Below are positions 1-9,135 of a stretch of DNA of 64,000 nucleotides, piece after piece; positions within the stretch are counted from its first letter, which is position 1, and every line of letters begins with the position of its first letter. The position numbers and the translations under genes were made by a program. The stretch is taken from assembly GCA_030432695.1 (NCBI GenBank), contig JAUILN010000025.1, positions 18,165 through 82,164 on the forward strand, written 5' to 3'. The DNA is from a bacterium. Its GTDB lineage: Bacteria > Planctomycetota > UBA1135 > UBA2386. Below the pieces are notes generated by a model. The model did no database searches and was not told where the DNA came from. It worked only from the letters and a program-made list of their open reading frames with translations.

Positions 1-2
1 GC

Positions 3-1073
3 GAGGTCATCGGCGCCGCCGGAAGCCGGGTGATCGCCAGCCTTCATGACGGACACCTCCGCGCGAGGTTGATCCCGCCCACTGGCCCCGAGCTGCGGGT
101 CACTCCGGTTCGGGGCCACGGCGGCAGGCTCCTGCACGTCGTGCATCTCGCCACGCATTCCTCCAAGCCGGGCGAACGGCTCCGGTGCGGAACGGTGGAC
201 CCCGGCCTCGATCTCGTGCGTCGCCCGCCCGGAGGAGGGTCGATCGCGTCGACCACGACCCGGGTCGTGCGCATCGCCATCGATACCGACCGGGAGTTCT
301 TCGAAGCCCATGGATCAGACGTCCGGGCGTGCCTGCACAAGGTCGAAGCGCTGATGAACGAGGTCGATACGATCTTCGAGCAGGGCGTCCAGCTCCGGTT
401 CCGCATCGCGCGGCTCGTGCTTCGAACGGCCGAACCGGACCCGTTCGACGGCAACAACGGAAGCTCCTTGCTCGATCAGCTCGATCGTGAATGGAACGGC
501 CGGCGCCCGCAGGTCGACCGCGCGGTGACCCACCTGTTCTCACCCCGACGACTCTTCGCCGGCAACCAGGAGATCCTCGGGATCGCCCGGACCGACACGG
601 CTTGTCGCTCGGCTGCGGCGTTCGGCGTTTCGCGGACCGACCCATCACGAGACTTCGCCGAACAGGTGGCGACGATCGCGCACGAGCTCGGTCACAACTT
701 CGGAGCGCGACACTGCGATCCGGACTGTGGGGGCCTCGGATGCTTCGTGATGTGCAGCACGGCCGGTGGCTGCAACGGGAATCAGCGCGAGTTCGGGCCC
801 TGCGCCCAGTCGAGGATGCAGAACTACATCTCCATCTACGCATCTACGACCTGCTTCCGCAGCCTCGAGCTCTACGTGGATCGTCGAGCGACAGCGCCCT
901 TCGTCGGCACGCAGACTCAGCCGTTCCGGGACATTCTTCAGCTTCAAGCGGCGCTTCCGCTCCGGGCCGAAGACGTGCTGATCCGATCGGGCTCCTACCC
1001 CGAAGTCCCTCGCCCCTTCTCGACACCGGTTCGACTGCGTGCCCAGGGCGGGCCCGTGACCATCGGTCGCTGA
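3..1073 (+). CDS. Secreted metzincin-type zinc metalloprotease (5' end outside window)
   Basis: The reading frame is open to the left window edge, so the protein is partial. The first in-window start codon is a GTG at 30, which is probably internal. The middle carries a full metzincin zinc site, HELGHNFGARH, encoded near 679-711 (three His ligands and the catalytic Glu). It is followed by several Cys (C-D-P-D-C-G, C-F-V-M-C), as in the reprolysin/adamalysin-like M12B group. The last ~70 residues (YVDRRATAPFVGTQTQPFRD and onward) look like the start of a beta-helix segment of the kind seen in DUF1565 proteins, ending soon after. The likely role is extracellular proteolysis; the substrate is unknown. 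The family call rests on the zinc motif. Confidence 0.8.
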   Translation, partial: EVIGAAGSRVIASLHDGHLRARLIPPTGPELRVTPVRGHGGRLLHVVHLATHSSKPGERLRCGTVDPGLDLVRRPPGGGSIASTTTRVVRIAIDTDREFFEAHGSDVRACLHKVEALMNEVDTIFEQGVQLRFRIARLVLRTAEPDPFDGNNGSSLLDQLDREWNGRRPQVDRAVTHLFSPRRLFAGNQEILGIARTDTACRSAAAFGVSRTDPSRDFAEQVATIAHELGHNFGARHCDPDCGGLGCFVMCSTAGGCNGNQREFGPCAQSRMQNYISIYASTTCFRSLELYVDRRATAPFVGTQTQPFRDILQLQAALPLRAEDVLIRSGSYPEVPRPFSTPVRLRAQGGPVTIGR

Positions 1074-1207
1074 TCGCGCCACGCAGGATGGGGTCCCAGT
1101 CGAAGCCGATTCCCGGAATCGATGGTGCAGGTCACCGCAAAAGTGCTCCGGAGGAGCCCGGGTCATCCACCTGCGAACGGGCAATGGCCGGCTAGACTCC
1201 CGTCCCG

Positions 1208-3148
1208 ATGCACTCCCTCCTCCGATCGGTCGCAGTGCTGGTCGGGCTGGGCCTGACCGCCGTCGGCGCCTCAGCACAGGACCGGCCCAACTTCCTCTGG
1301 CTGACCATCGAGGACACCAGCGCCTCGGCGTTCTCCTGCTACGGCAACCCCGACACCCGAACCCCGAACGTCGACGCGCTCGCGGCCCGCGGCATCCGCT
1401 TCACGCAGGCCAGGGCCACCGCGCCGCACTGCTCGCCGGCCCGCTCCACGATCGTCTCCGGAACCCGTGCCACGACCTGGGGCACCGACTGGCACCGACA
1501 GGCCTGGCCGGTTCCCGACGACCACTTCTACCTGCCGCGCCTCCTGCGCGCCGCCGGCTATTTCACGAGCAACAACTCGAAGACCGACTACAACGCGGTC
1601 GGATTCGACGAACTCGAGAAGGAGGTCTGGGATGCACTGGGGCGACGGGCCAGCTACCACGACGAGCGCCGGGCGAAGGACCAGCCGTTCTTCGCGGTCT
1701 TCAACTCGACGATCACGCACCTCAGCCGGGTCCGTTCCCACCACCTCGAGGGCCGGCGCGACTTCGAAGGTCTGTCGCCGGACGAGCTGACGCTGCCGCC
1801 CCACGTCCCCGACCTCCCAGAGATCCGCTCCGACTACGGCTTCCACCTGGAAGGCGTGCAGGACGTCGACAGGTGGGTCGGGATCTTCCTCGACGATCTA
1901 CAAGAGGGCGGCCTCGCCGAGGACACGATCGTGTTCTTCTACTCCGACCACGGTGGCTGCCTGCCGCGCGGCAAGGGCTATCCCTTCGAGTCGGGCTTCC
2001 GCGTGCCGCTTATCGTATGGGTCCCGGAGCGGTGGCAGGACCTGTGCGGACTGCCGATGGGCCAGACCAGCAATCGCCTGGTGGGATTCGAAGACCTGAT
2101 GCCGACCGTGCTCACCCTGGCCGGGCTCGAGGTACCCGCGCATTGCAATGGCCGCGACTTCCTCTCGAAGGACGCGACCGACAAGCCCTGGCAGTTCTGT
2201 TTCCGCACCAACCACGGCAAGCACTACGGCCCCGTGCGGACGGTGACCGACGGGCGCTGGAAGTACATCCGCTCGTTCATCCCCTACCAGCCGTTCGGCA
2301 ACTGGCAGAACTACCAATGGGGCTGCCCGAGCCACATCGCGTGGCACCGGGCCTACCACATCGGCGGCGACCTTCAGGAGCCCTGGCTCCGCCACATGCT
2401 GCCGCATCCGGCCGAGATGCTGTTCGACCTCGACGCCGATCCATGGGAACTCGACGACCTGGCCGGCGACCCGGCACAGGCCGAGCGCCTGACGAGGATG
2501 CGCGGCGTGCTGGCCCACGAGATGCGCACCAGCCGCGACCTCGGCCTGATCCCGTTCTCGATGCGAGCGGACGGCGACGACTCCCCTCTGGTCGATCGCA
2601 TCGACGAGACCCATTTCCCGCTCGAAGACCTCCTCTCCGCTGCGGAGCGCGCCTCGCTCGGCGGCCCTCACGAGCGTGACGCGATGGCCAGGGACCTCGG
2701 CCATGCCCGACCCGAGTTCCGCTACTGGGCAGCGGTAGGCCTGGCCCGACTCGCGTCACAGGACCAACTCGGCGACCTCTCGTCGGGGCGGTTGGAGGAC
2801 ATGCTGCGGACCGCGATGGCCGAGACCAACGACGAGATCGCCGCGCAAGCCGCCGCCGCGCTGGTGTTCGCCGGAAGTACAGGGCCGGCACTCGAGCGAC
2901 TCGCCGACCTGATGGATGGCGGGAGCGAAGCCGCGGCGTCGACGCTCGAGACGCTCGGCACTCGCATCCGTCCGCTGGCTGCCCGGCTGGCTGAAAGTCC
3001 AGCAACCGAGCTCGCGATGCCCCTGCTGTGCTTGCTGGGCCTCGCCGACTACTCCGAAGCCTACGGACCGAACGCGGGCGCCGAGGGCCTGAAGGTCAAC
3101 CAGACGCGCCGCAAGTGGGAATGGCCAGCACCGAGAGGACGTCGATGA
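1208..3148 (+). CDS. Secreted sulfatase (arylsulfatase family S1) with a helical-repeat tail
   Basis: The 646-residue protein has an N-terminal signal peptide (hydrophobic stretch ending ASAQD). The sulfatase signature C-S-P-A-R (Cys75) is the residue that would be converted to formylglycine. The N-terminal metal-ligand region reads TIEDTSAS, and the downstream metal/substrate region YSDHGG with a following Lys is present. The closest resemblance is to the N-sulfoglucosamine sulfohydrolase-like branch, and a substrate such as a sulfated polysaccharide is inferred. The last ~150 residues are Ala/Leu-rich helical repeats resembling HEAT units. The stop codon overlaps the next start (ATGA at 3145), so the two genes are probably translationally coupled. 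The FGE or anSME needed for maturation is not in the window. Confidence 0.9.
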   Translation: MHSLLRSVAVLVGLGLTAVGASAQDRPNFLWLTIEDTSASAFSCYGNPDTRTPNVDALAARGIRFTQARATAPHCSPARSTIVSGTRATTWGTDWHRQAWPVPDDHFYLPRLLRAAGYFTSNNSKTDYNAVGFDELEKEVWDALGRRASYHDERRAKDQPFFAVFNSTITHLSRVRSHHLEGRRDFEGLSPDELTLPPHVPDLPEIRSDYGFHLEGVQDVDRWVGIFLDDLQEGGLAEDTIVFFYSDHGGCLPRGKGYPFESGFRVPLIVWVPERWQDLCGLPMGQTSNRLVGFEDLMPTVLTLAGLEVPAHCNGRDFLSKDATDKPWQFCFRTNHGKHYGPVRTVTDGRWKYIRSFIPYQPFGNWQNYQWGCPSHIAWHRAYHIGGDLQEPWLRHMLPHPAEMLFDLDADPWELDDLAGDPAQAERLTRMRGVLAHEMRTSRDLGLIPFSMRADGDDSPLVDRIDETHFPLEDLLSAAERASLGGPHERDAMARDLGHARPEFRYWAAVGLARLASQDQLGDLSSGRLEDMLRTAMAETNDEIAAQAAAALVFAGSTGPALERLADLMDGGSEAAASTLETLGTRIRPLAARLAESPATELAMPLLCLLGLADYSEAYGPNAGAEGLKVNQTRRKWEWPAPRGRR

Positions 3149-6100
3149 CTCGCCCCCTGCACGAACCCGAAGAGACCGTTCCCGGCCGGCCACGGCTGAC
3201 TCCCGAGCAGGCCCTCGAGCACCTGCGCAAGCACTGGGATCTGTCCGGCACGATCGAGGAGCTGCCGTCGGACCGCGACCGGAACTTCCGCGTGCTGCTC
3301 GGGGGCGGCGAGTCGGTGGTCCTCAAGTTCGTGAACTCGGAGACCCGCGGGGCCGTGGTGGCCGCGCAGGTCGACGCGCTGCGTCGCGCCGAGGAAGCTC
3401 TCGAACCGCTCGGCATCCGTTGTCCCGAGGTCCAGACCAGCAGGTCGGGAGCCACCACCACGTCGTTCTCCGATGCCGACGGCCGCCGCCACCAGACCTG
3501 GTTGGTGCGTTGGATCGACGGCACCCCGTTCGCCGAATGCACCGACCGGCCGTCGGAGCTGCTCGGCCAGCTCGGACGCACGCTGGCAGCCTGCGCGACG
3601 GCGTTCGAGGGATTGACCCTGCCGACGCGCGACGCTCCGTTCGACTGGGATCCGCTGGCCGCACCGCGACCGATCGAGCGCGGCCTGGCGCTGGTGTCCG
3701 ACGCGGGAAGACGCACGCTGCTCACCGACGCGCTGGCCCGCTTCCGCGCCCGCGTCGATCCGCACATCGCGGAACTGCCGCACGGCGTGATCCACGGCGA
3801 CGCCAACGACTGGAATCTGCTGGTCCGCTTCGAGGACCACGTTCCGCGCCTCGCTGGCCTCCTCGACTTCGGCGACCTGCACGAGACCGCGCGGGTCTGC
3901 GACCTGGCGATCGCCGCGGCCTATGCGATGCTCGATACCGCCGATCCCGTCGACATCGTTGCGACTCTCTGCGCCGCGTGGCACGGCGAACGATCGCTCG
4001 ACGACCGCGAACTCGAGGTGGTCTGGGAACTGGCCCGGACCCGGCTGGCGACCAGCGTGTCGATGGCCGCGTGGCAGCGATCCCTCGAACCGGACAACGA
4101 GTACCTGTCGATCACCGAGGCGCCCGCGTGGCGCACGTTGGAGGCGACGGCCGGCGTCCCGCCGCGGCTGGCGATCGCCCGGATCCGCGCCGCCTGCCAG
4201 CTCGAGCCGTGCGCTGCCGCCCCGGCGGTCCGCGCATGGCTCGATGCCCACGCCAAGGACCTCGCACCGGTGCTCGGCCATTCCCTCGAGGACGCCGAGT
4301 TGCTCGACCTCGCGGTCGGCAGCCCCGACGTGCCGGCCGAGGACGATCCCGGAGACGTTGCGGCACTCGACGCCCGCCTGCGCCGCTTCACCGCTCCGGG
4401 TGCGGAACGGGTCGGACTCGGCCGCTATGCCGAACCGCGGCTGCTCTATGCGACCAGTCCGGCGTTCGCGACGCCGAGCGGCACGGTGCGCACCGTTCAC
4501 CTGGGAGCCGACCTCTTCGCCCCGGCTCGCAACCCGGTGCACGCCCCGCTGGATGCGGTGGTCGAATCCGTGGCGACCAACGACCAGCCACTGGACTACG
4601 GTCCGACGGTGATCCTGCGCCACGCGCCTGCCGACGGGCCGAGGTTCTGGACGCTCTTTGGTCATCTGGCCGCCGACTCGGTGGCCACTCTCCGGCCTGG
4701 TCAAGTGGTGGCGCGCGGCGAGGCGTTCGCAGCCCTCGGGACCCCGGACGAGAACGGCGGCTGGCCACCCCACCTACACCTACAGGTGATCGCCGACCTG
4801 CTGGATCTCGACGGCGGCGACTTCCCCGGAGTCGCGGCACCCGAGCAGGCGGCGACGTGGCTGAGCCTCAGCCCTGATCCGTCACCGCTCCTCGGCCGCA
4901 ACGTCGAGACGCCGACCCCGAACCGCCTGCACGCCCGTCGCCGCGCACTGCTCGGGCCGAGTCTGAGCCTGTCGTATCGGCAGCCGCTGCACATCGTCCG
5001 CGGACGGGGCCAGTACCTGTTCGATCACGACGGCCGTCGCTACCTCGATCTGGTCAACAACGTCTGCCACGTCGGGCACTGCCATCCGAAGGTCGTCGAG
5101 GCCTTGACCCGGCAGGCTCGCATCCTCAACACCAATACCCGCTACCTGCACGACAATGTGCTGCGCTACGCGGAGAAGCTGCTGGCGAAGTTCCCCGCCA
5201 ACCTCGACACGGTGTTCTTCGTGAACTCGGGCAGCGAGGCCAACGACCTGGCGATGCGGATGATGCGCACCCATACCGGGGGTTCGCAGTGGATCTGCGT
5301 GGATGCGGCCTACCACGGACACACGGCGCAGCTCATCGACGTCTCGCCCTACAAGCACGACGCCCCCGGCGGCAGCGGCAGCCCGGCACACGTCGCGACG
5401 GCGCCGTTGCCGGATATCTATCGCGGTGCGCACCGTGGTGAAGATGCCGGGACGCGCTATGCCGAAGAGGTCGTCGAGCTGATTGCCGAGGTGGGCAAGC
5501 GCGGGCCGCTCGCCGGTTTCCTCTGTGAATCGATCCTCAGCTGCGGGGGGCAGATCCCACTGCCGCCGGGCTACCTCGAAGCGGTGTACGCGACGGTGCG
5601 CGCGCAGGGCGGGCTATGCCTCGCCGACGAGGTGCAGGTCGGCTTCGGCCGGGTCGGCGATACGTACTGGGGCTTCGAGCTGCAGGGCGTGGTGCCGGAC
5701 GTCGTGACGCTGGGCAAGCCGATCGGCAATGGGCATCCGCTGGCTGCCGTGGTCACCACCCGCGCGATCGCCGAGTCGTTCGACAACGGGATGGAGTACT
5801 TCAACACCTTCGGCGGCAACCCGGTGTCGGCCGCGGTCGGCGAGGCGGTGTTGGACGTCATCGAGGCCGAGGCCCTGCAGGAGCGCGCCAAGATCCTCGG
5901 CACGCGGCTGCTCGAGGGCCTGCGCGAACTCCAGTCGCGCTACGCAACGATCGGCGACGTCCGCGGTCGCGGCCTGTTCCTGGGCCTCGAGTTCGTGACC
6001 GACCGCGAGTCACGTAATCCGGATGCAGCCCGCGCCAGCCTGGTCGTCGACCGGCTGATGCGCCGCGGCTTCCTGCTCAGCACCGACGGCCCGCAGCACA

Positions 6101-6198
6101 ACGTGATCAAGATCAAGCCGCCGCTGGTGATCGAGGCTGGCGACATCGACGCGCTGCTCACCGAACTCGACGCCGTGCTGCGGTCGACGCGCGCCTGA
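3145..6198 (+). CDS. Three-domain fusion: APH-type kinase, M23 peptidase-like domain, class-III aminotransferase (phospholyase type)
   Basis: The protein has 1017 residues from the ATG that overlaps the sulfatase stop; an ATG at 3121 in the same frame is the alternative. Residues ~1-410 form an aminoglycoside-phosphotransferase/choline-kinase fold with catalytic HGDANDWN and LLDFGD. Residues ~430-570 are LytM/M23-like with H-x3-D (HLGAD) and HLH zinc motifs. Residues ~605-1015 are a fold-type-I class-III aminotransferase with DEVQVGFGR and LGKPIGNG (PLP Lys858). This architecture is known. Its kinase and aminotransferase parts are related to vertebrate hydroxylysine kinase and phosphohydroxylysine/phosphoethanolamine phospholyases, which suggests a phosphorylate-then-eliminate pathway for an amino alcohol or hydroxyamino acid. 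No signal peptide was seen, so the M23 part may be a binding or regulatory domain. The substrate is not certain. Confidence 0.88.
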   Translation: MTRPLHEPEETVPGRPRLTPEQALEHLRKHWDLSGTIEELPSDRDRNFRVLLGGGESVVLKFVNSETRGAVVAAQVDALRRAEEALEPLGIRCPEVQTSRSGATTTSFSDADGRRHQTWLVRWIDGTPFAECTDRPSELLGQLGRTLAACATAFEGLTLPTRDAPFDWDPLAAPRPIERGLALVSDAGRRTLLTDALARFRARVDPHIAELPHGVIHGDANDWNLLVRFEDHVPRLAGLLDFGDLHETARVCDLAIAAAYAMLDTADPVDIVATLCAAWHGERSLDDRELEVVWELARTRLATSVSMAAWQRSLEPDNEYLSITEAPAWRTLEATAGVPPRLAIARIRAACQLEPCAAAPAVRAWLDAHAKDLAPVLGHSLEDAELLDLAVGSPDVPAEDDPGDVAALDARLRRFTAPGAERVGLGRYAEPRLLYATSPAFATPSGTVRTVHLGADLFAPARNPVHAPLDAVVESVATNDQPLDYGPTVILRHAPADGPRFWTLFGHLAADSVATLRPGQVVARGEAFAALGTPDENGGWPPHLHLQVIADLLDLDGGDFPGVAAPEQAATWLSLSPDPSPLLGRNVETPTPNRLHARRRALLGPSLSLSYRQPLHIVRGRGQYLFDHDGRRYLDLVNNVCHVGHCHPKVVEALTRQARILNTNTRYLHDNVLRYAEKLLAKFPANLDTVFFVNSGSEANDLAMRMMRTHTGGSQWICVDAAYHGHTAQLIDVSPYKHDAPGGSGSPAHVATAPLPDIYRGAHRGEDAGTRYAEEVVELIAEVGKRGPLAGFLCESILSCGGQIPLPPGYLEAVYATVRAQGGLCLADEVQVGFGRVGDTYWGFELQGVVPDVVTLGKPIGNGHPLAAVVTTRAIAESFDNGMEYFNTFGGNPVSAAVGEAVLDVIEAEALQERAKILGTRLLEGLRELQSRYATIGDVRGRGLFLGLEFVTDRESRNPDAARASLVVDRLMRRGFLLSTDGPQHNVIKIKPPLVIEAGDIDALLTELDAVLRSTRA

Positions 6199-6220
6199 GC
6201 ACGTCCCCGGTCAAGACTCC

Positions 6221-6319
6221 GCATTTGTCGCACTCGGTGCCAGGCACGGACCACGACAGACTTTGCGACGCAGAATCTGTCGCGAGCGGTGCCTGGCACC
6301 AACTACGACAGACTTTGTG
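6221..6319. repeat. Two tandem copies of a REP-like imperfect palindrome
   Basis: Copy 1 spans 6221-6267 and copy 2 spans 6270-6319. Each is built around a GGTGCC-A/T-GGCAC(C) core, flanked on the left by TGTCG (preceded by AATC in copy 2) and on the right by CGACAGACTTTG. A third copy lies at 62127-62176. The pair sits between the convergent aminotransferase and exoprotein genes and ends two bases before the stop codon of the latter, so it could also serve as a bidirectional terminator. Elements with a GTGCCTGGCAC core are known as REP-type repeats in several phyla, often linked to IS200-like RAYT transposases; that link is inferred here. Confidence 0.75.
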
Positions 6320-6321
6320 AT

Positions 6322-7974
6322 TCAGAGGCCGACCTGCGCAGTGTTGGGATCGAGGCGAACGAGCGGGCCGCTGCGCGAGGTGCCGTTGGTGAACGTCACG
6401 GTGGCGACCATCCCGGCCATGTCGCCACCGGCCGGGCCGCCGCCGTCGACGTCGCAGTCGAACTCGAACACCTCGCCTGGATCGAAGCCGGTGAACTGGA
6501 AGTCGAGGGTGCGCACCGACCCGGCTCCGCCGAAGTAGTTGGAACCGACCCAGCCAGTCTGCGCCGGGCCGCCGCAGGGCGAGGCGCTCGACACCGAGTA
6601 GTCGAGGCCGGTCACCACGTCCGAGGCGTTGCGGTAGGTGCCCCGACACAGCGGCGTGGTGCTGTTGCCGCCGTCGAACCGATCCGCCATGCCGACCTCG
6701 TTGGTATCGAAGTACATCCGGTTGGCCGGCATCGACCGCGCGAAGTCGAAACGCACCGCGGCGATCGACAGGTTGGTGGCGTTGATCACCTTCCAGAAGC
6801 CGTCGCGGTCGTCGTCGTTCTGACTGTCGAGCCCCTGCGCACGCACGATCACCGGCGTGGAATCACCGACCGTGATCGAGCCGCGGTTCGACGCCGCGAT
6901 GCTCAGCGTGTTCACGCCGGGCGCGACCACTGCCGCCTGGGTCTCCAGCGTGAAGCCCACCAGACCCGGATCGTTCGGCAGCGGGATCGACAGACTGCCG
7001 GTCGGCGGGCGCAGCGCCAACGGGAACGCCGGCAGGTTCGAGTGCACGTAGAGCGAGCAGCCCGGCATGCCGAAGGCGTCGAGTGCGACATTCTGCTGGG
7101 ACAGGCCCGTGAGCAGGCTGCCGACCGTGCCCGCCGGCGGGATCGAGGTGATATCGATCACGAACGACGAACCGATGGTCGGGATCCGCGCCGGCGGCGC
7201 GCCGATCGTCAACGGACCGAACGATGCCCCCATGTCGAAGTTCGGATTCGCCGAGAAGTCGAACGAGCCCGGGTCCTGCAGACCGCCGCCGCCCGACCAG
7301 CCGACCAGCGCGGTCCGCGGAAGGCTGCCCACCGTGGTCCATACCAGCGACACCCGACCATCGGGATAGAACTGGATCTGGAAGGTGTTGACGCTCATCC
7401 CCTGGGCATCGGGAACCTGGTCGAAGGTCACCCACGCGCCTGCCGCCCCGGAATTCAGCCACACGGTGCCGGCCGACCGCGGATCGAGGTCGGTGCCGAG
7501 CACGGCCCAGCTCGGCGTGTCGTCGAGGAACGACCGGAACGCCGCGCCACCCGCATCGCAGCAGCGCGAGGTGTTGATCGTGCCGGGCTCCAGGTAGATG
7601 TGCCCGTTCGAGGCGATCTCGACTGCGTTGGTCCGGCCCATCCCCGCGGGGTAGGGGAACTGGAAACCGAGCGGCTGCGGCAGCGACACGTCGTCGTCCA
7701 GCAGCGTGACGACCGTGCCTCCTGCGGTCGGCAGGAAACCGTTGGCGCCCCGCGTCAGCAGGTAGCCGCCGAGGCCGTTCGGCACGAAGTCCAGGGAGCC
7801 TCCGGCAACCAGATCGAAGCCGCCCACGGCGAATCGCTCGTAGAGCACGCTCGCCCCTGGGCAACCCTGACCGGTGGCGATGAACGAGCCCGGGGTCTGG
7901 GCGACGGCCAGAGCGGTGGGAAGGAAGACCAGGGCCATTGCCCTGCGAGCGGAAGCGGCGACCACGTGCACCAT
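6322..7974 (-). CDS. Secreted protein of unknown function with the lineage's repeated C-terminal domain
   Basis: The protein has 550 residues and a signal peptide (ALVFLPTALAVAQ). The first part reads like a surface or matrix protein: a nidogen-like run with VEIASNGHIYL, DLDPRSAG and a beta-rich IQFYPDGRVSLVW. The middle contains GCSLYV followed by SIPLPNDPGLVGFTLETQ, the C-terminal module seen in other exoproteins of this window. A further beta-rich stretch ends in TNGTSRSGPLVRLDP. No catalytic motif is recognised. The gene is convergent with the aminotransferase fusion and is separated from it by two palindromic repeats. Confidence 0.75.
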   Translation of the reverse strand: MVHVVAASARRAMALVFLPTALAVAQTPGSFIATGQGCPGASVLYERFAVGGFDLVAGGSLDFVPNGLGGYLLTRGANGFLPTAGGTVVTLLDDDVSLPQPLGFQFPYPAGMGRTNAVEIASNGHIYLEPGTINTSRCCDAGGAAFRSFLDDTPSWAVLGTDLDPRSAGTVWLNSGAAGAWVTFDQVPDAQGMSVNTFQIQFYPDGRVSLVWTTVGSLPRTALVGWSGGGGLQDPGSFDFSANPNFDMGASFGPLTIGAPPARIPTIGSSFVIDITSIPPAGTVGSLLTGLSQQNVALDAFGMPGCSLYVHSNLPAFPLALRPPTGSLSIPLPNDPGLVGFTLETQAAVVAPGVNTLSIAASNRGSITVGDSTPVIVRAQGLDSQNDDDRDGFWKVINATNLSIAAVRFDFARSMPANRMYFDTNEVGMADRFDGGNSTTPLCRGTYRNASDVVTGLDYSVSSASPCGGPAQTGWVGSNYFGGAGSVRTLDFQFTGFDPGEVFEFDCDVDGGGPAGGDMAGMVATVTFTNGTSRSGPLVRLDPNTAQVGL

Positions 7975-8107
7975 GGCCGCCTAGCGTATCGGCGACACCC
8001 GCCGCCAGTGAGCCCCTGGATTCATCCCCACAGACCCCGCCCGAGGCTCGTAGACTCGCGCCGCCCGGGCCACTTCGACCCGCGCCCGGCTCTCTCCCGG
8101 AGGAATC

Positions 8108-9097
8108 ATGAAAACCCCCCTGGCCACCTTCGCCCTCGCCACCTCGCTCCTCGGCCTGTCGCTGTCCGCGCAGTCGTCGCCCTGCGTCGCCTTCAACGAC
8201 GCCAACAACACCGTGAGCAATGGCACGACCGGCACCCCGTTCGTCGGTCTGAACCCGAATTCGCGCGCCTACCAGTTCACCGTCCCCGCACAGCAGCTCG
8301 CGCAGAGCGCGGCGATCTTCACCGGCTCGCCGTTCCGCGACGACTACATGCGGCTCGAGATCTGGGACGAGGATCCGAACACCCTGCTGCCCGGCAACCG
8401 ACTCGCGACCGGCACCCTGTTCTCGCCGATGTCGATGACCGCGAACTGGCTCGGCACCAACTTCGACTTCGCCACGATCCTCAACCCGGGCACCAACTAC
8501 TGGTTCGTCTGGATCGACGCCGGCGGATCGATCGTCGCCGAAGAACCGGGTGGCACGATGCTGCCGCGCACGACCCGTGCGACCACCAACCCCTGGGGCG
8601 CGGTCGGTATGGGTGCCGCCAAGTTCCGGATCTACTGCGGCCCGTTCGACCAGAACGTCAGCGCGGTCTACGGCCCGGCCTGCGCCTCGTCGACCGGCGA
8701 GACCCCGACGACCTTCAGCAACTCGCTGCCGACGATCACCAACACCGACTACGGCGTCGAGGCGACCAATCTGCCGGCCGGCTCGACCGCCTGGCTGCTG
8801 CTCGGCGGTGACCGCAACGCGCCGCAGACCCCGCTCGGCCCGCTGTTCCCGGCCGGCTGCCACCAGAACACCGACATCCTGGTCGCGGTGCCCGACACGG
8901 TCGGCGTCGCCGAGATCGGTGACCAGCCCAGCAGCCCGCGCCCCGTGCCGTTCGGCTACGTGCGCTACTCGCTGCCCCTGAACCTGGCCGGCGGCACCGG
9001 GATCTTCCTCGCCGCGCAGGTCGTCGCGATCGACGGCGGCTCGACTGCGAGCGTACCGCTGGTCACCACCAATGCGATCCGCTTCGTCACGCAGTGA
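8108..9097 (+). CDS. Secreted hypothetical protein, beta-rich
   Basis: The 329-residue protein starts at an ATG preceded by a good Shine-Dalgarno sequence (GGAGGAATC). The signal peptide ends near LSAQS. The first half resembles a carbohydrate-binding-like beta-sandwich (VPAQQLAQSAAIF, YWFVWIDAGG). The C-terminal ~130 residues (YGPACASSTGETP, then LPLNLAGGTGIFLAAQV and TTNAIRF) match the repeated C-terminal module of neighbouring exoproteins. No enzyme motif was seen. It is 38 nt upstream of the thioredoxin-like selenoprotein gene and may share its transcript. Confidence 0.75.
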   Translation: MKTPLATFALATSLLGLSLSAQSSPCVAFNDANNTVSNGTTGTPFVGLNPNSRAYQFTVPAQQLAQSAAIFTGSPFRDDYMRLEIWDEDPNTLLPGNRLATGTLFSPMSMTANWLGTNFDFATILNPGTNYWFVWIDAGGSIVAEEPGGTMLPRTTRATTNPWGAVGMGAAKFRIYCGPFDQNVSAVYGPACASSTGETPTTFSNSLPTITNTDYGVEATNLPAGSTAWLLLGGDRNAPQTPLGPLFPAGCHQNTDILVAVPDTVGVAEIGDQPSSPRPVPFGYVRYSLPLNLAGGTGIFLAAQVVAIDGGSTASVPLVTTNAIRFVTQ

Positions 9098-9135
9098 TGA
9101 AGCGCTCGCCTGCCCCCCGACACGGAGACCGTTCC

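Noticed and set aside
6289..8811. A long plus-strand frame of 840 codons
   Set aside because: It is a His/Arg-rich shadow of the exoproteins on both strands.
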